From NCBI RefSeq assembly GCF_011682235.2, contig NZ_CP076718.1, positions 186,001 through 250,000 of the forward strand: a stretch of 64,000 nt of DNA, written 5' to 3'. The position numbers and the translations under genes are program-made. Shown here piece by piece: positions 27,222 to 35,874 of the stretch; the first letter of the stretch is position 1; the number at the start of each line of letters is the position of its first letter. The DNA is from Rhodocaloribacter litoris. Its GTDB lineage: Bacteria; Bacteroidota; Rhodothermia; Rhodothermales; ISCAR-4553. The notes beneath the pieces are model-generated. The model saw only the letters and a program-made list of their open reading frames with translations. It did no database searches and was not told the DNA's origin.

Positions 27222-28355
27222 ATGCGACTCCTCCTCGGCCTCACCCTCCTGGGCGCCACGCTCCTCCTGGCCGTGCCCGCCCACGCGCAGATCCCCACCG
27301 CCACGCTCACCGGCACCGTCGTCGACTCGACCTCCGGCGCTCCCCTGCCCGGCGCCAACGTGTTCATCGCTGGCTCCATGATCGGGACGACCACCGACGG
27401 CGAGGGCCGCTACCGGCTCGAGCGTGTCCCCCTCGGCGCCCACCGCCTCTATGTCTCCATGGTCGGCTTCGAGCCCCGTTTCCGCGACCTCAACCTGCGC
27501 GAGGCCCGCATCTACCCGATCGACTTCGCCCTGCCCGAAGCGATCATCGAGCTCGACGAGGTGACCGTGGAAGCCAAAGGCGACAAGAACTGGAAACGCC
27601 GGCTCGAACGCTTCACGAAGCTCTTCATCGGCGAGACGCCCAACGCCGCCGAGACGAAGATCGTCAACCCGGAGGTGCTCGACTTCCGCGAGACGCTGGG
27701 CCATCTGGAGGCCTATGCGGCCGAGCCGCTCATCATCGAGAACCGCGCCCTCGGCTACCGCATCCACTATTTCCTGAAGGAGTTCGTCGGCGAGCCGACG
27801 CGCACCCGCTACGACGGCGAGCCGCTCTTCGAGGAGATGACGCCGCGCGACGCCGAGGAAGCCGCGCGGTGGGAGCAGAAGCGGCGGGAGGCGTTCATGG
27901 GCTCGTTCCGCCACTTCATGCTGGCCCTGCTGGCCGGGCGCACCGAGAAGCAGGGCTTCCAGGTCTACAGCCGCCCCACCATGGGCGAGCAGCAGCGCGC
28001 CGTCCCGGCCGGCGGCGGCAGCCTCCTGCGCGGCCGCGAGCGTTTCCCCGTCGACCCCGCCACCCTCCTCAAACCCGGCGAGATCCCGTCGGAGAAGATC
28101 CTGGACTTCCAGGGGTTTCTCGAGATCATCTTCATGGGCGAGAAGGAGGACCCGGCCTACCTCGAATGGTCCCGCCAGCCGGGCCTGGGCCGCAAGCCGG
28201 GCTTTCAGACCTCCTGGATCAACCTGGAGCGCGGCCCGGTGGTGGTCGACTACAAGGGCGACGTCGTCGATCCGTACGGTGTCACGTTCTACGGCTACTG
28301 GGCCTTCGAGCGCGTGGCCGACGAAGTCCCCAAGGAATACCGCCCGGGCCGTTGA
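27222..28355 (+). CDS. exported protein with carboxypeptidase-regulatory-like domain (paralogue A)
   Basis: The 377-residue product has a signal peptide (MRLLLGLTLLGATLLLAVPAHAQ), a carboxypeptidase-regulatory-like beta domain (about 26-112, with GTVVDSTSGAPLPGANVFIA) and a specific C-terminal region containing FIGETPNAAETKIVNPEVL, IENRALGYRIHYFLKEF and ERVADEVPKEYRP. The C-terminal region is not a family I can name; in Bacteroidota such proteins are periplasmic or outer-membrane-associated. A close paralogue is 1 kb downstream (29335-30432) across the opposite-strand phosphopantetheinyl transferase gene. Its stop TGA lies in a GTTGAACG repeat unit. Confidence 0.82.
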   Translation: MRLLLGLTLLGATLLLAVPAHAQIPTATLTGTVVDSTSGAPLPGANVFIAGSMIGTTTDGEGRYRLERVPLGAHRLYVSMVGFEPRFRDLNLREARIYPIDFALPEAIIELDEVTVEAKGDKNWKRRLERFTKLFIGETPNAAETKIVNPEVLDFRETLGHLEAYAAEPLIIENRALGYRIHYFLKEFVGEPTRTRYDGEPLFEEMTPRDAEEAARWEQKRREAFMGSFRHFMLALLAGRTEKQGFQVYSRPTMGEQQRAVPAGGGSLLRGRERFPVDPATLLKPGEIPSEKILDFQGFLEIIFMGEKEDPAYLEWSRQPGLGRKPGFQTSWINLERGPVVVDYKGDVVDPYGVTFYGYWAFERVADEVPKEYRPGR

Positions 28356-28491
28356 ACGTTGCACGTTGAACGCTGCACGTTGAACGTTCTTGACCCGTCC
28401 TCCACGTGCAACGATCAACCGGGAACGGGCAACGTGCAACCGGGAACGCGCAACGATAAACCTGGAACGTGCAACGATCAACCGGGAACGC
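28352..28491. repeat. dense intergenic repeat block, two repeat types
   Basis: The first half (28352-28388) consists of GTTGAACG / GTTGCACG units. The second half (28402-28490) consists of GCAACGATCAACCGGGAACG-type units with variants, repeated about four times. It fills the whole gap between the two convergent stop codons of paralogue A and the PPTase gene. Confidence 0.85.
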
Positions 28492-29226
28492 CTACGTCTT
28501 CCACGCGAAGCAGCGGAGCGTGAGGCCGTGGCCTTCGACGGCCAGGGCGGCGGCGTAGCCGGGGCCGGGGTCGAGGGCGTGCAGGGACCAGCGGGCCGCG
28601 TCGGGCGGGTTCCAGGCCGTCGAGAGGAGCGCCGGCGGGGCTCCCGGCGCCAGCGACACGCAGAAGCGGTCGAGCCCCAGCGCCAGGCCCTGCCCGGTGG
28701 CCTTCATGTACGCCTCCTTGCGCGTCCAGGCGTTGAAGAAGCCCGCCACCCGCTCCCCGGGCGGCAGGGCGCGGAAGGCAGCCACCTCCTCCGGCGCGAA
28801 AAACCGTGCGGCGATGTCCTCGGCGGCGCGGCGGGGGTCGCACCGCTCGACGTCCACACCCACCTCGCGCCCGCACGCCACGGCAACGAGGGCCAGCTCG
28901 TGCGAATGCGAGACGTTGAAGCGCAGCGGCGTCCCATCCGGCGCGGCCAGCGCAGGCTTGCCCCGGGGACCGTAGTTGAAGCGTAGCACGGCCGGGTCAC
29001 ACCCCAGGTAGCGGCCCAGCAGGTGCCGCAGCACCCCGCGCGCCGTGACGAACCGGTGGCGATGCACGTCATAGACGAACCGGTCCGCCCGCGCCCGCTC
29101 GTCCGGCGACAGCACCCGGGCCAGCGCCGGAGGCGGCACCCCGGCCAGCGACACACGCCAGACGTGCACCTCGCCCGGGTCGAGGCCCACGTCCGCGGGT
29201 GGGATCTGCCAGGCGGTCTCGGACAT
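28492..29226 (-). CDS. Sfp-type 4'-phosphopantetheinyl transferase
   Basis: The 244-residue protein shows the two-half Sfp fold: GPRGKPAL (about residue 85), the Mg-binding GVDVERCDPRR (about 123-133) and WTRKEAYMKATGQGL (about 163-177) with its catalytic Glu and Lys. It moves the phosphopantetheine arm of CoA onto a carrier protein, activating fatty-acid, polyketide or peptide synthases. No synthase gene is present nearby. The length is typical of the Sfp/Gsp group. It is placed between two paralogous exported-protein genes on the opposite strand. The ATG at 29226 is chosen over longer forms because the family motif begins there. Confidence 0.93.
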   Translation of the reverse strand: MSETAWQIPPADVGLDPGEVHVWRVSLAGVPPPALARVLSPDERARADRFVYDVHRHRFVTARGVLRHLLGRYLGCDPAVLRFNYGPRGKPALAAPDGTPLRFNVSHSHELALVAVACGREVGVDVERCDPRRAAEDIAARFFAPEEVAAFRALPPGERVAGFFNAWTRKEAYMKATGQGLALGLDRFCVSLAPGAPPALLSTAWNPPDAARWSLHALDPGPGYAAALAVEGHGLTLRCFAWKT

Positions 29227-29334
29227 ATGCAGGGAAGGTTCGTCTTGCGAAGCGCTGCGGCGAGAATCATGTACTCGAAAAGACGCCATGCGTTCGCCGT
29301 CCTCTCTCGCGCCCCCGCGCCGTCCCGGCACGTC

Positions 29335-30432
29335 ATGCCGTTCCGTGCCCTCCTGCCGGCCCTGTCCCTGTGCCTGGCGGTCGCGTACCGCGTGCCGGCC
29401 CAGCCGGCGCCGGCCGTGTTCACCGGCACCGTCGTTGACGCCGAGACGGGTGTGCCGCTACCGGGCGCCCACGTCTTCATCGCCGGCTCCATGATCGGCA
29501 CCACCACCGACAACGAAGGCCGCTACCGGCTCGAGCGCGTTCCCCCCGGTGCCCACCGGCTCTACGTCTCCATGGTCGGTTTCGAGCCCGCCTTCGCAGA
29601 CACGCTGGTGACGGCCAGGCAAACCCTCACGTTCGATGCCCGCCTCGTGCCTGCCGTCATCGAGCTGGGTGAGATCCGGGTGGAAGCCCGGGCCGACAAA
29701 AAATGGCAGAAACGGCTGAAACAGTTCATCCGGCAGTTCATCGGCGAGACGCCCAACGCCGCCGAGACGGAGATCCTCAACCCCGAGGTGCTCGACTTCG
29801 ACGGCAACTGGTGGGGCAAGCTCGAAGCCCGGGCCGCTGCCCCCCTTCTGATCGAGAACCGGGCCCTGGGCTACCGCATCCGCTATTTCCTGAAGGAGTT
29901 CGTCTCCACCGGCGTCACGATCAAGTACGACGGCGAGCCGCTTTTCGAGGAGATGCCCCCCCGCGACGCCGCCGAAGCCGAGCGATGGCGCGAAAACCGT
30001 CGCCGGGCCTTTTTCGGCTCGTTCCGCCACTTCATGCTGGCCGCCCTGGGCGACAGCACCCGCACGGCCGGCTTTGTCACCTACCGCCTCCCTTCCCTCG
30101 ACAGCCCGGAACGCCACCGCCTGCGCTTTCCCGTCACCATGTCGGACGTGCTCAAGGACGGCCCCACGGAGGAAACCCGCACCCTGAAGTTCTTCGGCTA
30201 CATCGAAGTGCATTATCTCGGGGAAGAAGAGGAGGAAGCCTTCCTCCGGTGGGAGCGCAGCTATTACCGGCGCACACCCGGGCCGCAGCGCTCGTGGATC
30301 CGCCTCACCGACGGCCCCACCGCCGTCGATCCCACGGGCACCATCGTCGATCCCTACGGCGTGACCGTCTACGGCTACTTCGCCTTCGAGCGCGTGGCCG
30401 ACGAACTGCCCAAAGAGTACCGGCCCGACTGA
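29335..30432 (+). CDS. exported protein with carboxypeptidase-regulatory-like domain (paralogue B)
   Basis: The 365-residue product repeats the layout of paralogue A: signal peptide ending near VPAQPAP, the regulatory-like domain with GTVVDAETGVPLPGAHVFIA, then FIGETPNAAETEILNPEVL, LIENRALGYRIRYFLKEF and ERVADELPKEYRPD. The identity between the two is high at both ends and lower around residues 100-115 and 250-300. The function is unknown. It starts 108 bases from the divergent PPTase start. The longer reading upstream of 29335 is not protein-like. Confidence 0.82.
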   Translation: MPFRALLPALSLCLAVAYRVPAQPAPAVFTGTVVDAETGVPLPGAHVFIAGSMIGTTTDNEGRYRLERVPPGAHRLYVSMVGFEPAFADTLVTARQTLTFDARLVPAVIELGEIRVEARADKKWQKRLKQFIRQFIGETPNAAETEILNPEVLDFDGNWWGKLEARAAAPLLIENRALGYRIRYFLKEFVSTGVTIKYDGEPLFEEMPPRDAAEAERWRENRRRAFFGSFRHFMLAALGDSTRTAGFVTYRLPSLDSPERHRLRFPVTMSDVLKDGPTEETRTLKFFGYIEVHYLGEEEEEAFLRWERSYYRRTPGPQRSWIRLTDGPTAVDPTGTIVDPYGVTVYGYFAFERVADELPKEYRPD

Positions 30433-30477
30433 GCGCAGCGATTTGAAATCCGGGAGCACTTTCGTATCGTGAAGAAG

Positions 30478-30502
30478 GGTTGCACGTTGGCGCGTTGAAC
30501 GC
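30478..30502. repeat. GTTGAACG-type repeat, short cluster
   Basis: GTTGCACGTTGGCGCGTTGAACG stands between paralogue B and the methyltransferase gene, with two and a half units. Confidence 0.65.
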
Positions 30503-30552
30503 TTTGACCCAACGTGACCCCCGGAACCTGGAACGAAGCATCCGCCCGCGCC

Positions 30553-31569
30553 ATGGAAACGCCCGTCGCCGAACGCCTCCCGCTGGAAACGACCGGCCTC
30601 AGACCCACCTATCGTTTCGACCTCCGCACCGGCCCGCCGGACGTCTTCGTCGACGCCTCCGAGACGGACTGGCGCCACCTCACCTGGAAGGACGTCGGAC
30701 GGCCCTACCTCGTCGAGAACTACTCGAAGCGCCGGCGCGCGTGGGAGCAGGAGCAGGGCCGCGAGATGCCGGTGCCCGTGCAATGGAAGTTCTTCAACAA
30801 GCACTTCCACCAGCTCTTCATGACCGACCTCGACGAGGCGCCCGCCGAAGCGCGCCAGCGGCTGCAACGCCATCTGGCCGGCCTGAACCTGCACGGGGCC
30901 GCCGAGGTGCTCAAGGAACTCGCCCGGATGAAGATCTGGAACAAGGTCCACCGGGTGGAGGACGCCGTCTGGGATCCGCGCGGCAAGCGGGCCCTCTTCG
31001 AAGGCCTCGACGTCAAACGACCCCGCATCCTGTTCCTCGGTGCCGCCGAGGGCTACGAGGCCATGCAGCTCCTGGCCCTCTACCCCGGCGGCCATGCCGT
31101 CCTCGTCGACTACGACGACTTCTGCCGCACGGACCGCTACGGCCACTTCCCCGAAGCCTATCCGTTCCTCGGTCGAAACCCGGCCACCGGCCAGTGGGAC
31201 GTCTACCACAAGGAGGACTTCCACATCGACTACGTGGTCGAAGACATCCGTAACCTGAAGTACGGCAGGGAGTTCGACATCGTCCTCTCGGTCGGCCTGA
31301 TCGAGCACTTCCCGGACGAGCACAAGCCGCTGGTGTTCGACTTCCACCGGCGTTTCCTCAAGCCGGGCGGCTATGCCATCATGACCACCCCCCGCCGCCA
31401 GCTCCGCTCCCGCCTGTTCTACCTGGCCATGGGCGAGCTCATGAATTTCGGCTACCGGGAGTTGATGGACGTGCGCCAGATGGGCCTCTATGCCTATGAG
31501 AACGGCTTCGAGATCCTCCGGGCCGGGCACATCAAGGCCCACAACGGCATCATCGCCCGGGCACGATGA
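30553..31569 (+). CDS. class I SAM-dependent methyltransferase
   Basis: The 338-residue protein has an N-terminal helical region of about 160 residues (WKDVGRPYLVENYSKRR, VQWKFFNKHFHQLF) followed by a Rossmann methyltransferase core: motif I is RILFLGAAEGYEAM (about 163-176), motif II AVLVDYDD, and motif IV around DIVLSVGLIEHFPD (about 250). The N-terminal region is not recognised. The substrate is unknown. The ATG at 30553 is preferred to a GTG at 30514 that lies next to repeat DNA. The neighbours give no pathway. Confidence 0.8.
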   Translation: METPVAERLPLETTGLRPTYRFDLRTGPPDVFVDASETDWRHLTWKDVGRPYLVENYSKRRRAWEQEQGREMPVPVQWKFFNKHFHQLFMTDLDEAPAEARQRLQRHLAGLNLHGAAEVLKELARMKIWNKVHRVEDAVWDPRGKRALFEGLDVKRPRILFLGAAEGYEAMQLLALYPGGHAVLVDYDDFCRTDRYGHFPEAYPFLGRNPATGQWDVYHKEDFHIDYVVEDIRNLKYGREFDIVLSVGLIEHFPDEHKPLVFDFHRRFLKPGGYAIMTTPRRQLRSRLFYLAMGELMNFGYRELMDVRQMGLYAYENGFEILRAGHIKAHNGIIARAR

Positions 31570-31602
31570 GCATTGAACGTTGAGCGTTGAGCGTTCAACG
31601 CA
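31570..31602. repeat. GTTGAACG-type repeat next to stop codon
   Basis: ATTGAACGTTGAGCGTTGAGCGTTCAACG begins two bases after the methyltransferase stop and ends just before the convergent GWxTD gene stop. Confidence 0.75.
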
Positions 31603-31607
31603 TCGCC

Positions 31608-33035
31608 TCACAGGGCTTCGCCCCGGCGCCAGCGCCGGACGAGGTCGATCCAGGCCTGGTGGTAGGACGGGTCGCGCAGGAGCACATAGTTGACGAAGCG
31701 CCCGTCGCTGCCGTAGACGCGCACGCGCTCGAACGTGTAGGTGTGCTCGTCCGGCAGGCCGTAGCCGTAATACCAGACCTCGGCGTCGAAGCGTCGGTCC
31801 ACATAGGCGGGCGGGCCGAGCAGGATGAAGACCATGCCGCGGTCCGTCTTCCACCCTTCCTTGAACGTGGTGTAGCGCAGGTTGGCCTCCTCGACGCGGC
31901 CATAGTAGCGGGCGAGGACGTCGGCGGCACGGCGGCGATCCGGCATGAGGCGCCCCCAGAAGGCGTCGAAGCGGCGTCGCCGTTCCGCCGGGTCGCCGGC
32001 CCCGGCCAGCGCCTCCATCTCGTCCGGGTAGGCGATGTAGGTGAGGGCGGCCACCATGGCTTCGAGGGTGGTGATGCGGGGAAAGTCCGGCGGGCGCACG
32101 ACCAGATCCCGGACGCGGCGCAGAGCGTTCCGGCCCGCCGCCGGGGTGTCCGGCCGCGCTTCGACCTCGACCCGGTAGAGGCCGGGTTCGAGCGGCGGGA
32201 GCGAGAAGAGTACTTCCAGGCCCGAGGCCGGCGGTTGGACGCGCCGGCGGGTGACCTGCAGCGTGTCGGCCTCGTCGTAGCGCACGCCCTGGTAGGCCAG
32301 CGCCCCGCGCATGACCGGCAGCGCATAGGGCGGCGCAGCGACCGACGTGTCGGCCCGCAGCCGGAGCAACCGCATTGCCAGTGCCACCGCACCGGGCGCC
32401 TCCTCCCCGGGGCCGTAGAGCAGCACGCGGGCACGCAGCGAGTCGAAGCCGGCCGGCGTGTGCGGCGCCACCAGCGGCTCGAACGGCAAGGCCCCCCATC
32501 GCGCCAGCAGGAGCACGTCCGACAGCACGAGGGCGGCGGGGTCGGGACCGAAGACCGTCACGTGGCGGCGCCGGGTTGCGACCTCGCCCGTGGCCGGGTC
32601 GGCGAGGCGGGCCTCCACCTCGTAGTCGCCGGGGTCGAGCGGGATGCGCAGCCGGCGATGCACCCGCCGGAACGAGCCGGCCTGCGCCCGCGTCGCGGCC
32701 CGAACGGTGTCGGTCGTCGCCTCCCGCACCACCATCCGCTCCCCTTCGTCCCACACCCGCACGACGGCCTCGAACGCGGCCACATAGCCCGTATCCGCCG
32801 CCGCAAAGACGAGCGAGGCGTACGGCACCCCCAGATACACCTCGATGCCCGGCCTGTCGTCCTCGAGCGAGGCGATGACCTCCAGGTCGAAGTCGGGGAA
32901 GCCGGGCCGGTAGGCCATCTCCGCCTCGGCCGTGACGAAGCGCCCGGCCCCGGTGCACCCCGTGGCGCCCCCCGCCACCACGAGCCAGGCCACACCGAGC
33001 CACAGCCCTCCTTTCGCTTCGCACAATGAACGCAT
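31608..33035 (-). CDS. GWxTD-domain lipoprotein
   Basis: The roughly 475-residue product has a lipoprotein signal (LWLGVAWLVVAGGATGC, lipidation on that Cys) and a C-terminal GWxTD domain with FKEGWKTDRGMVFILLGPP (about residue 400). The middle is beta-rich, with DPATGEV and EPGLYRVEVEARP segments resembling bacterial surface beta-sandwich domains. GWxTD proteins are common in Bacteroidota and Acidobacteria; their function has not been shown. ATG codons at 33035 and 33041 are equally possible starts. It is followed by a DUF2784 gene upstream on the same strand. Confidence 0.82.
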   Translation of the reverse strand: MRSLCEAKGGLWLGVAWLVVAGGATGCTGAGRFVTAEAEMAYRPGFPDFDLEVIASLEDDRPGIEVYLGVPYASLVFAAADTGYVAAFEAVVRVWDEGERMVVREATTDTVRAATRAQAGSFRRVHRRLRIPLDPGDYEVEARLADPATGEVATRRRHVTVFGPDPAALVLSDVLLLARWGALPFEPLVAPHTPAGFDSLRARVLLYGPGEEAPGAVALAMRLLRLRADTSVAAPPYALPVMRGALAYQGVRYDEADTLQVTRRRVQPPASGLEVLFSLPPLEPGLYRVEVEARPDTPAAGRNALRRVRDLVVRPPDFPRITTLEAMVAALTYIAYPDEMEALAGAGDPAERRRRFDAFWGRLMPDRRRAADVLARYYGRVEEANLRYTTFKEGWKTDRGMVFILLGPPAYVDRRFDAEVWYYGYGLPDEHTYTFERVRVYGSDGRFVNYVLLRDPSYHQAWIDLVRRWRRGEAL

Positions 33036-33118
33036 GAGCATGTGCACGCCGCGCCGTTCACAGGTTGGAGGAAGGGGGGCCGGGCGTGTGAACGCATCAC
33101 CGACAACCACCCCGGCAT

Positions 33119-33520
33119 TCAGTCTTCAAGTTCAATCTCAGCTTCCCGTCCGGCCCGCCTCCCGCGCCGGCGCAGAAAGACCAGCCCGTAGACGACCGCG
33201 TTGAAGCCGAGCACGAGCAACCCGAGCACGACCTGCACCTCGCGCGTGAGCCCCTGGGGATACAGCACCGGCAACACGTACTCCTCGACGAACCCGCCGG
33301 CATAGCCGGCCTCCCCGCCCTTCCGGCGGAGCGTGTTCTCCAGCGGGGTCAGGGGACAGACCCATCCGGCCAGTTCCACCCAGGCCCCCCAGAGCGCCGC
33401 CGGCACGTGAACCCACACCAGCCGGAACCGCCAGAGCACCAGCAATCCGCCCAGCACCACGAAGAGCACGAAGGCGAAATGCACAACCACCACCACGTCG
33501 GCCAGCAGACGGTAAAGCAT
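33119..33520 (-). CDS. DUF2784 membrane protein
   Basis: The 133-residue protein has four hydrophobic segments and the DUF2784 landmarks MLYRLLADVVVVVHFAFVLF, a WVCPLTPLEN segment (about residue 57) and GGFVEEYVLPVLYP (about 75). The family is an inner-membrane protein of unknown function. The ATG at 33520 gives the family start; the frame is open far upstream but those residues are not membrane-like. It may share a transcript with the GWxTD gene, separated by 84 bases. Confidence 0.88.
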   Translation of the reverse strand: MLYRLLADVVVVVHFAFVLFVVLGGLLVLWRFRLVWVHVPAALWGAWVELAGWVCPLTPLENTLRRKGGEAGYAGGFVEEYVLPVLYPQGLTREVQVVLGLLVLGFNAVVYGLVFLRRRGRRAGREAEIELED

Positions 33521-33746
33521 CGTACGGGTTGCCAGAATTCCGGGGAATTCGTTGAACGCGCACGCCGTGCCCTTCGTTCGGGCCGGAGCGAGATACGGGC
33601 GTGTGAACGTTTGGAAGTGGGGAGGACACGTCCCCCGTTTCATGCCCTTTCTACGTGATGGGCGGATCGCTCGTAGTGCGTGGCACGTACTGCGTAGTCC
33701 ACAAAGATGCTGCCCCCAGGCCCAGGTCATCCTTCACCGGCCACCC

Positions 33747-34418
33747 TCACCCGGGCCGAAGTGCGACACCCTGCCGGAGGACGGCGAGCGCCTCCGGTCC
33801 GTAGTTGAAGAGCAGGTCCACCGCCGACACGTCCGGCTCGAAGCCGCTGAAGTTCTGCCGGTAGGGCGGCGTCTCGTAGCGCAGCACCTGTGCCGACGGC
33901 GCCAGCGGGACGTCGTGCGCGGCGGCTTCTTCCGGAACGAGGAGCCGGTCCGCACCCGTCGCGGCCAGCACCTTCGTGAGCGTATCCGGCGCCCCGGCCA
34001 GGCCGGAGGCCCGCAGGAGCGGGGTCCTGATGCCCAGCAGCCGCGCCACGAGTGCCACCGTCGCGCAGGTCAGGTCCGCCAGGTGCGTCCACGTTCCGGC
34101 GAAGAGGGATTCGAAGTCGGGTTCGTAGTATTCGAAAAACGGCGTGGAGCGGTAGTTGTACATGAAGGCGCGGCGGTGCTTGCCCATCCAGTCGCGGCGT
34201 GGCTCGATCTCGACGGCGCGGATGGGGCGCCCGTGCTGCCCGCCCCGCAGGGGGATGGAAACCCACTGCCGGCCCTGCGGCGTGCGCAGCCGTGCCCGGT
34301 TCTGGTACGACTGCCGGCTGTACTGAAACGTGTCGGCCAGTACGAACCGCTCGGCCGCATCCATCAACGCGAAATACGCCAGGCGCGGAAAATACTCGGG
34401 CGGTCGGACGGCGATCAT
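33747..34418 (-). CDS. WbqC-like family protein
   Basis: The 223-residue product begins with EYFPRLAYFALMDAAERFVLADTFQYSRQSYQNR and has WVSIPLRGG, both diagnostic of the WbqC family. Members are encoded in O-antigen and other surface-polysaccharide loci and are thought to act in sugar-nucleotide or glycan modification; no reaction is proven. There is no glycan cluster immediately here, although the polysaccharide-deacetylase-like gene lies 6 kb away. The start ATG at 34418 is 75 bases from the insertion site of the IS element. Confidence 0.88.
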   Translation of the reverse strand: MIAVRPPEYFPRLAYFALMDAAERFVLADTFQYSRQSYQNRARLRTPQGRQWVSIPLRGGQHGRPIRAVEIEPRRDWMGKHRRAFMYNYRSTPFFEYYEPDFESLFAGTWTHLADLTCATVALVARLLGIRTPLLRASGLAGAPDTLTKVLAATGADRLLVPEEAAAHDVPLAPSAQVLRYETPPYRQNFSGFEPDVSAVDLLFNYGPEALAVLRQGVALRPG

Positions 34419-34492
34419 GCCAAGAGAGATGGTTCAAATGGGGCCGACACCAGCGGATGCAAGGTAACACAGTAGCGAAATTACGTAACCGT

Positions 34493-34502
34493 TAGGAAAC
34501 GA
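34493..34502. repeat. target-site duplication, left copy
   Basis: TAGGAAACGA here is repeated exactly at 35721-35730 on the other side of the IS element, the 10-base duplication expected for ISAs1-type insertion. Confidence 0.85.
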
Positions 34503-35720
34503 AAGGGCCACCTCATCTTCGTAAGTGTTTGTTCGTAGATTGGTTGAGTCTTTCTGCACTCAACCCGGCTCCGAACTATGGCTCCGCTCCTTGCCTACTT
34601 CCAAGATCTCGAAGATCCTCGATGGGATCGCTTTAAACTCCACCCATTCAATGACATCCTCTTCATTACCATCTGCGCCGCCATCTGTGGGGCCGATGGA
34701 TGGAAAGACATCGAAGCCTTCGCCCACGCCAAAGAAGACTGGCTCCGAGGCTACCTCGAATTGCCCCATGGCCTGCCCTCAGACGACACGTTCCGACGCG
34801 TCATCTCGCGCATCAACCCGGAGGCCTTCGAGACCTGTTTCCGGCACTGGGTCGCCTCGGTAGTCGAAGGGACCACCGGTGAACTCATCTGCATCGATGG
34901 CAAAACCCTGCGGGGATCCTATGACGCCCAGGACGAGAAAGCCGCCCTTTGCATGGTCAGTGCCTGGGCCTCGGCCAACGGGCTGATCATGGCCCAGGAG
35001 CGGGTCGATCAGAAGTCAAACGAGATCACGGCCATCCCAGCCTTGCTCTCGGCCCTGGAACTGAGCGGGTGTCTCGTAACGATCGATGCGATGGGGACGC
35101 AGCGGGAGATTGCCCGGCAGATCACCGATCAAGGGGGGCAGTACGTCCTGGCCCTCAAGAGCAATCATCCGACGCTCTACGAGGACGTGCGCACGTTCTT
35201 CGAGGAGGCGCAAGCGACGCAATTCCAGGGTATTGCCCACGACTATGCGGCGCGTACACGCCGCGTCGAACACACCGATGGCGGTCACGGGCGCATCGAA
35301 GTGCGCCGGTGCTGGGCCGTCGGGGATGTGGCGTGGCTGCGGCACCAGGATCGCTGGGCAGGTCTACGGACGTTGGTGCTGGTGGAGTCCCGTCGTATCG
35401 TGGGCACAGAAGAGCGTCTCGATCGCCGTTACTACATCGCCAGTGCGCCCGCCGATGCCGCGTCTCTGTTAGCGGCGGTACGTGGCCACTGGGGCATAGA
35501 GAACCGCGTGCACTGGGTCTTGGATGTGAGTTTTGGCGAGGACGGCAGTCGGATACGGAAGGATCACGGGGCGGCGAACATGTCGTTGCTGCGTCGATTG
35601 ACGCTGAATCTGATCCGTCGTGAGCCGAGCAAGGGCAGTCTCAAGGGCAAGCGCAAGCGAGCCGGTTGGGACAACCGCTTTCTTGAGAAGATCCTCACCG
35701 GTTAAGATGAGGTGGCCCTG
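34503..35720 (+). mobile_element. ISAs1-family insertion sequence, complete
   Basis: The 1218-base element carries one transposase and ends in 16-base perfect inverted repeats AGGGCCACCTCATCTT (34504-34519) and its complement (35704-35719). With the flanking 10-base duplication it looks intact and recently inserted. The right end is only 18 bases upstream of the promoter of the protease gene. Confidence 0.92.
34578..35705 (+). CDS. ISAs1-family transposase
   Basis: The 375-residue protein is complete: N-terminal LEDPRWDRFKLHPFNDILFITICA, the catalytic Asp in ICIDGKTLRGSYD (about residue 110), the Asp of VTIDAMGTQREIA (about 167), and a C-terminal HWGIENRVHWVLDVSFGEDGSRIR with the third acidic residue. 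These form the DDE-type active site of the ISAs1 group. It moves the element by cut-and-paste or copy. No stop or frameshift breaks it. Base composition is somewhat lower in GC than the surrounding chromosome. Confidence 0.95.
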   Translation: MAPLLAYFQDLEDPRWDRFKLHPFNDILFITICAAICGADGWKDIEAFAHAKEDWLRGYLELPHGLPSDDTFRRVISRINPEAFETCFRHWVASVVEGTTGELICIDGKTLRGSYDAQDEKAALCMVSAWASANGLIMAQERVDQKSNEITAIPALLSALELSGCLVTIDAMGTQREIARQITDQGGQYVLALKSNHPTLYEDVRTFFEEAQATQFQGIAHDYAARTRRVEHTDGGHGRIEVRRCWAVGDVAWLRHQDRWAGLRTLVLVESRRIVGTEERLDRRYYIASAPADAASLLAAVRGHWGIENRVHWVLDVSFGEDGSRIRKDHGAANMSLLRRLTLNLIRREPSKGSLKGKRKRAGWDNRFLEKILTG

Positions 35721-35730
35721 TAGGAAACGA
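35721..35730. repeat. target-site duplication, right copy
   Basis: TAGGAAACGA matches 34493-34502 exactly. Confidence 0.85.
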
Positions 35731-35738
35731 TTTTCCCC

Positions 35739-35768
35739 TTGCCTGGCCAAAAAATTTGTTTATCTTTG
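35739..35768 (+). promoter_or_regulatory. Bacteroidota-type promoter of protease gene
   Basis: TATCTTTG (35761-35768) matches TAnnTTTG exactly, with TTG at 35739-35741 and a 19-base spacer. It is 19 bases inside the right edge of the IS insertion and about 105 bases before the ATG. Confidence 0.6.
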
Positions 35769-35874
35769 TTTTGCAGCGGATTCAGAGATTGGGCCAATCT
35801 TACACGCGACCTACCCCGCTTCAGCGCAGAGGATTGTTTTTTCATTCAATTCATCCTCTGCAGAAGGTATACCG

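Noticed and set aside
28492-29226. Marker of a polyketide or peptide synthase cluster
   Set aside because: No synthase, carrier or tailoring gene is present around the PPTase.
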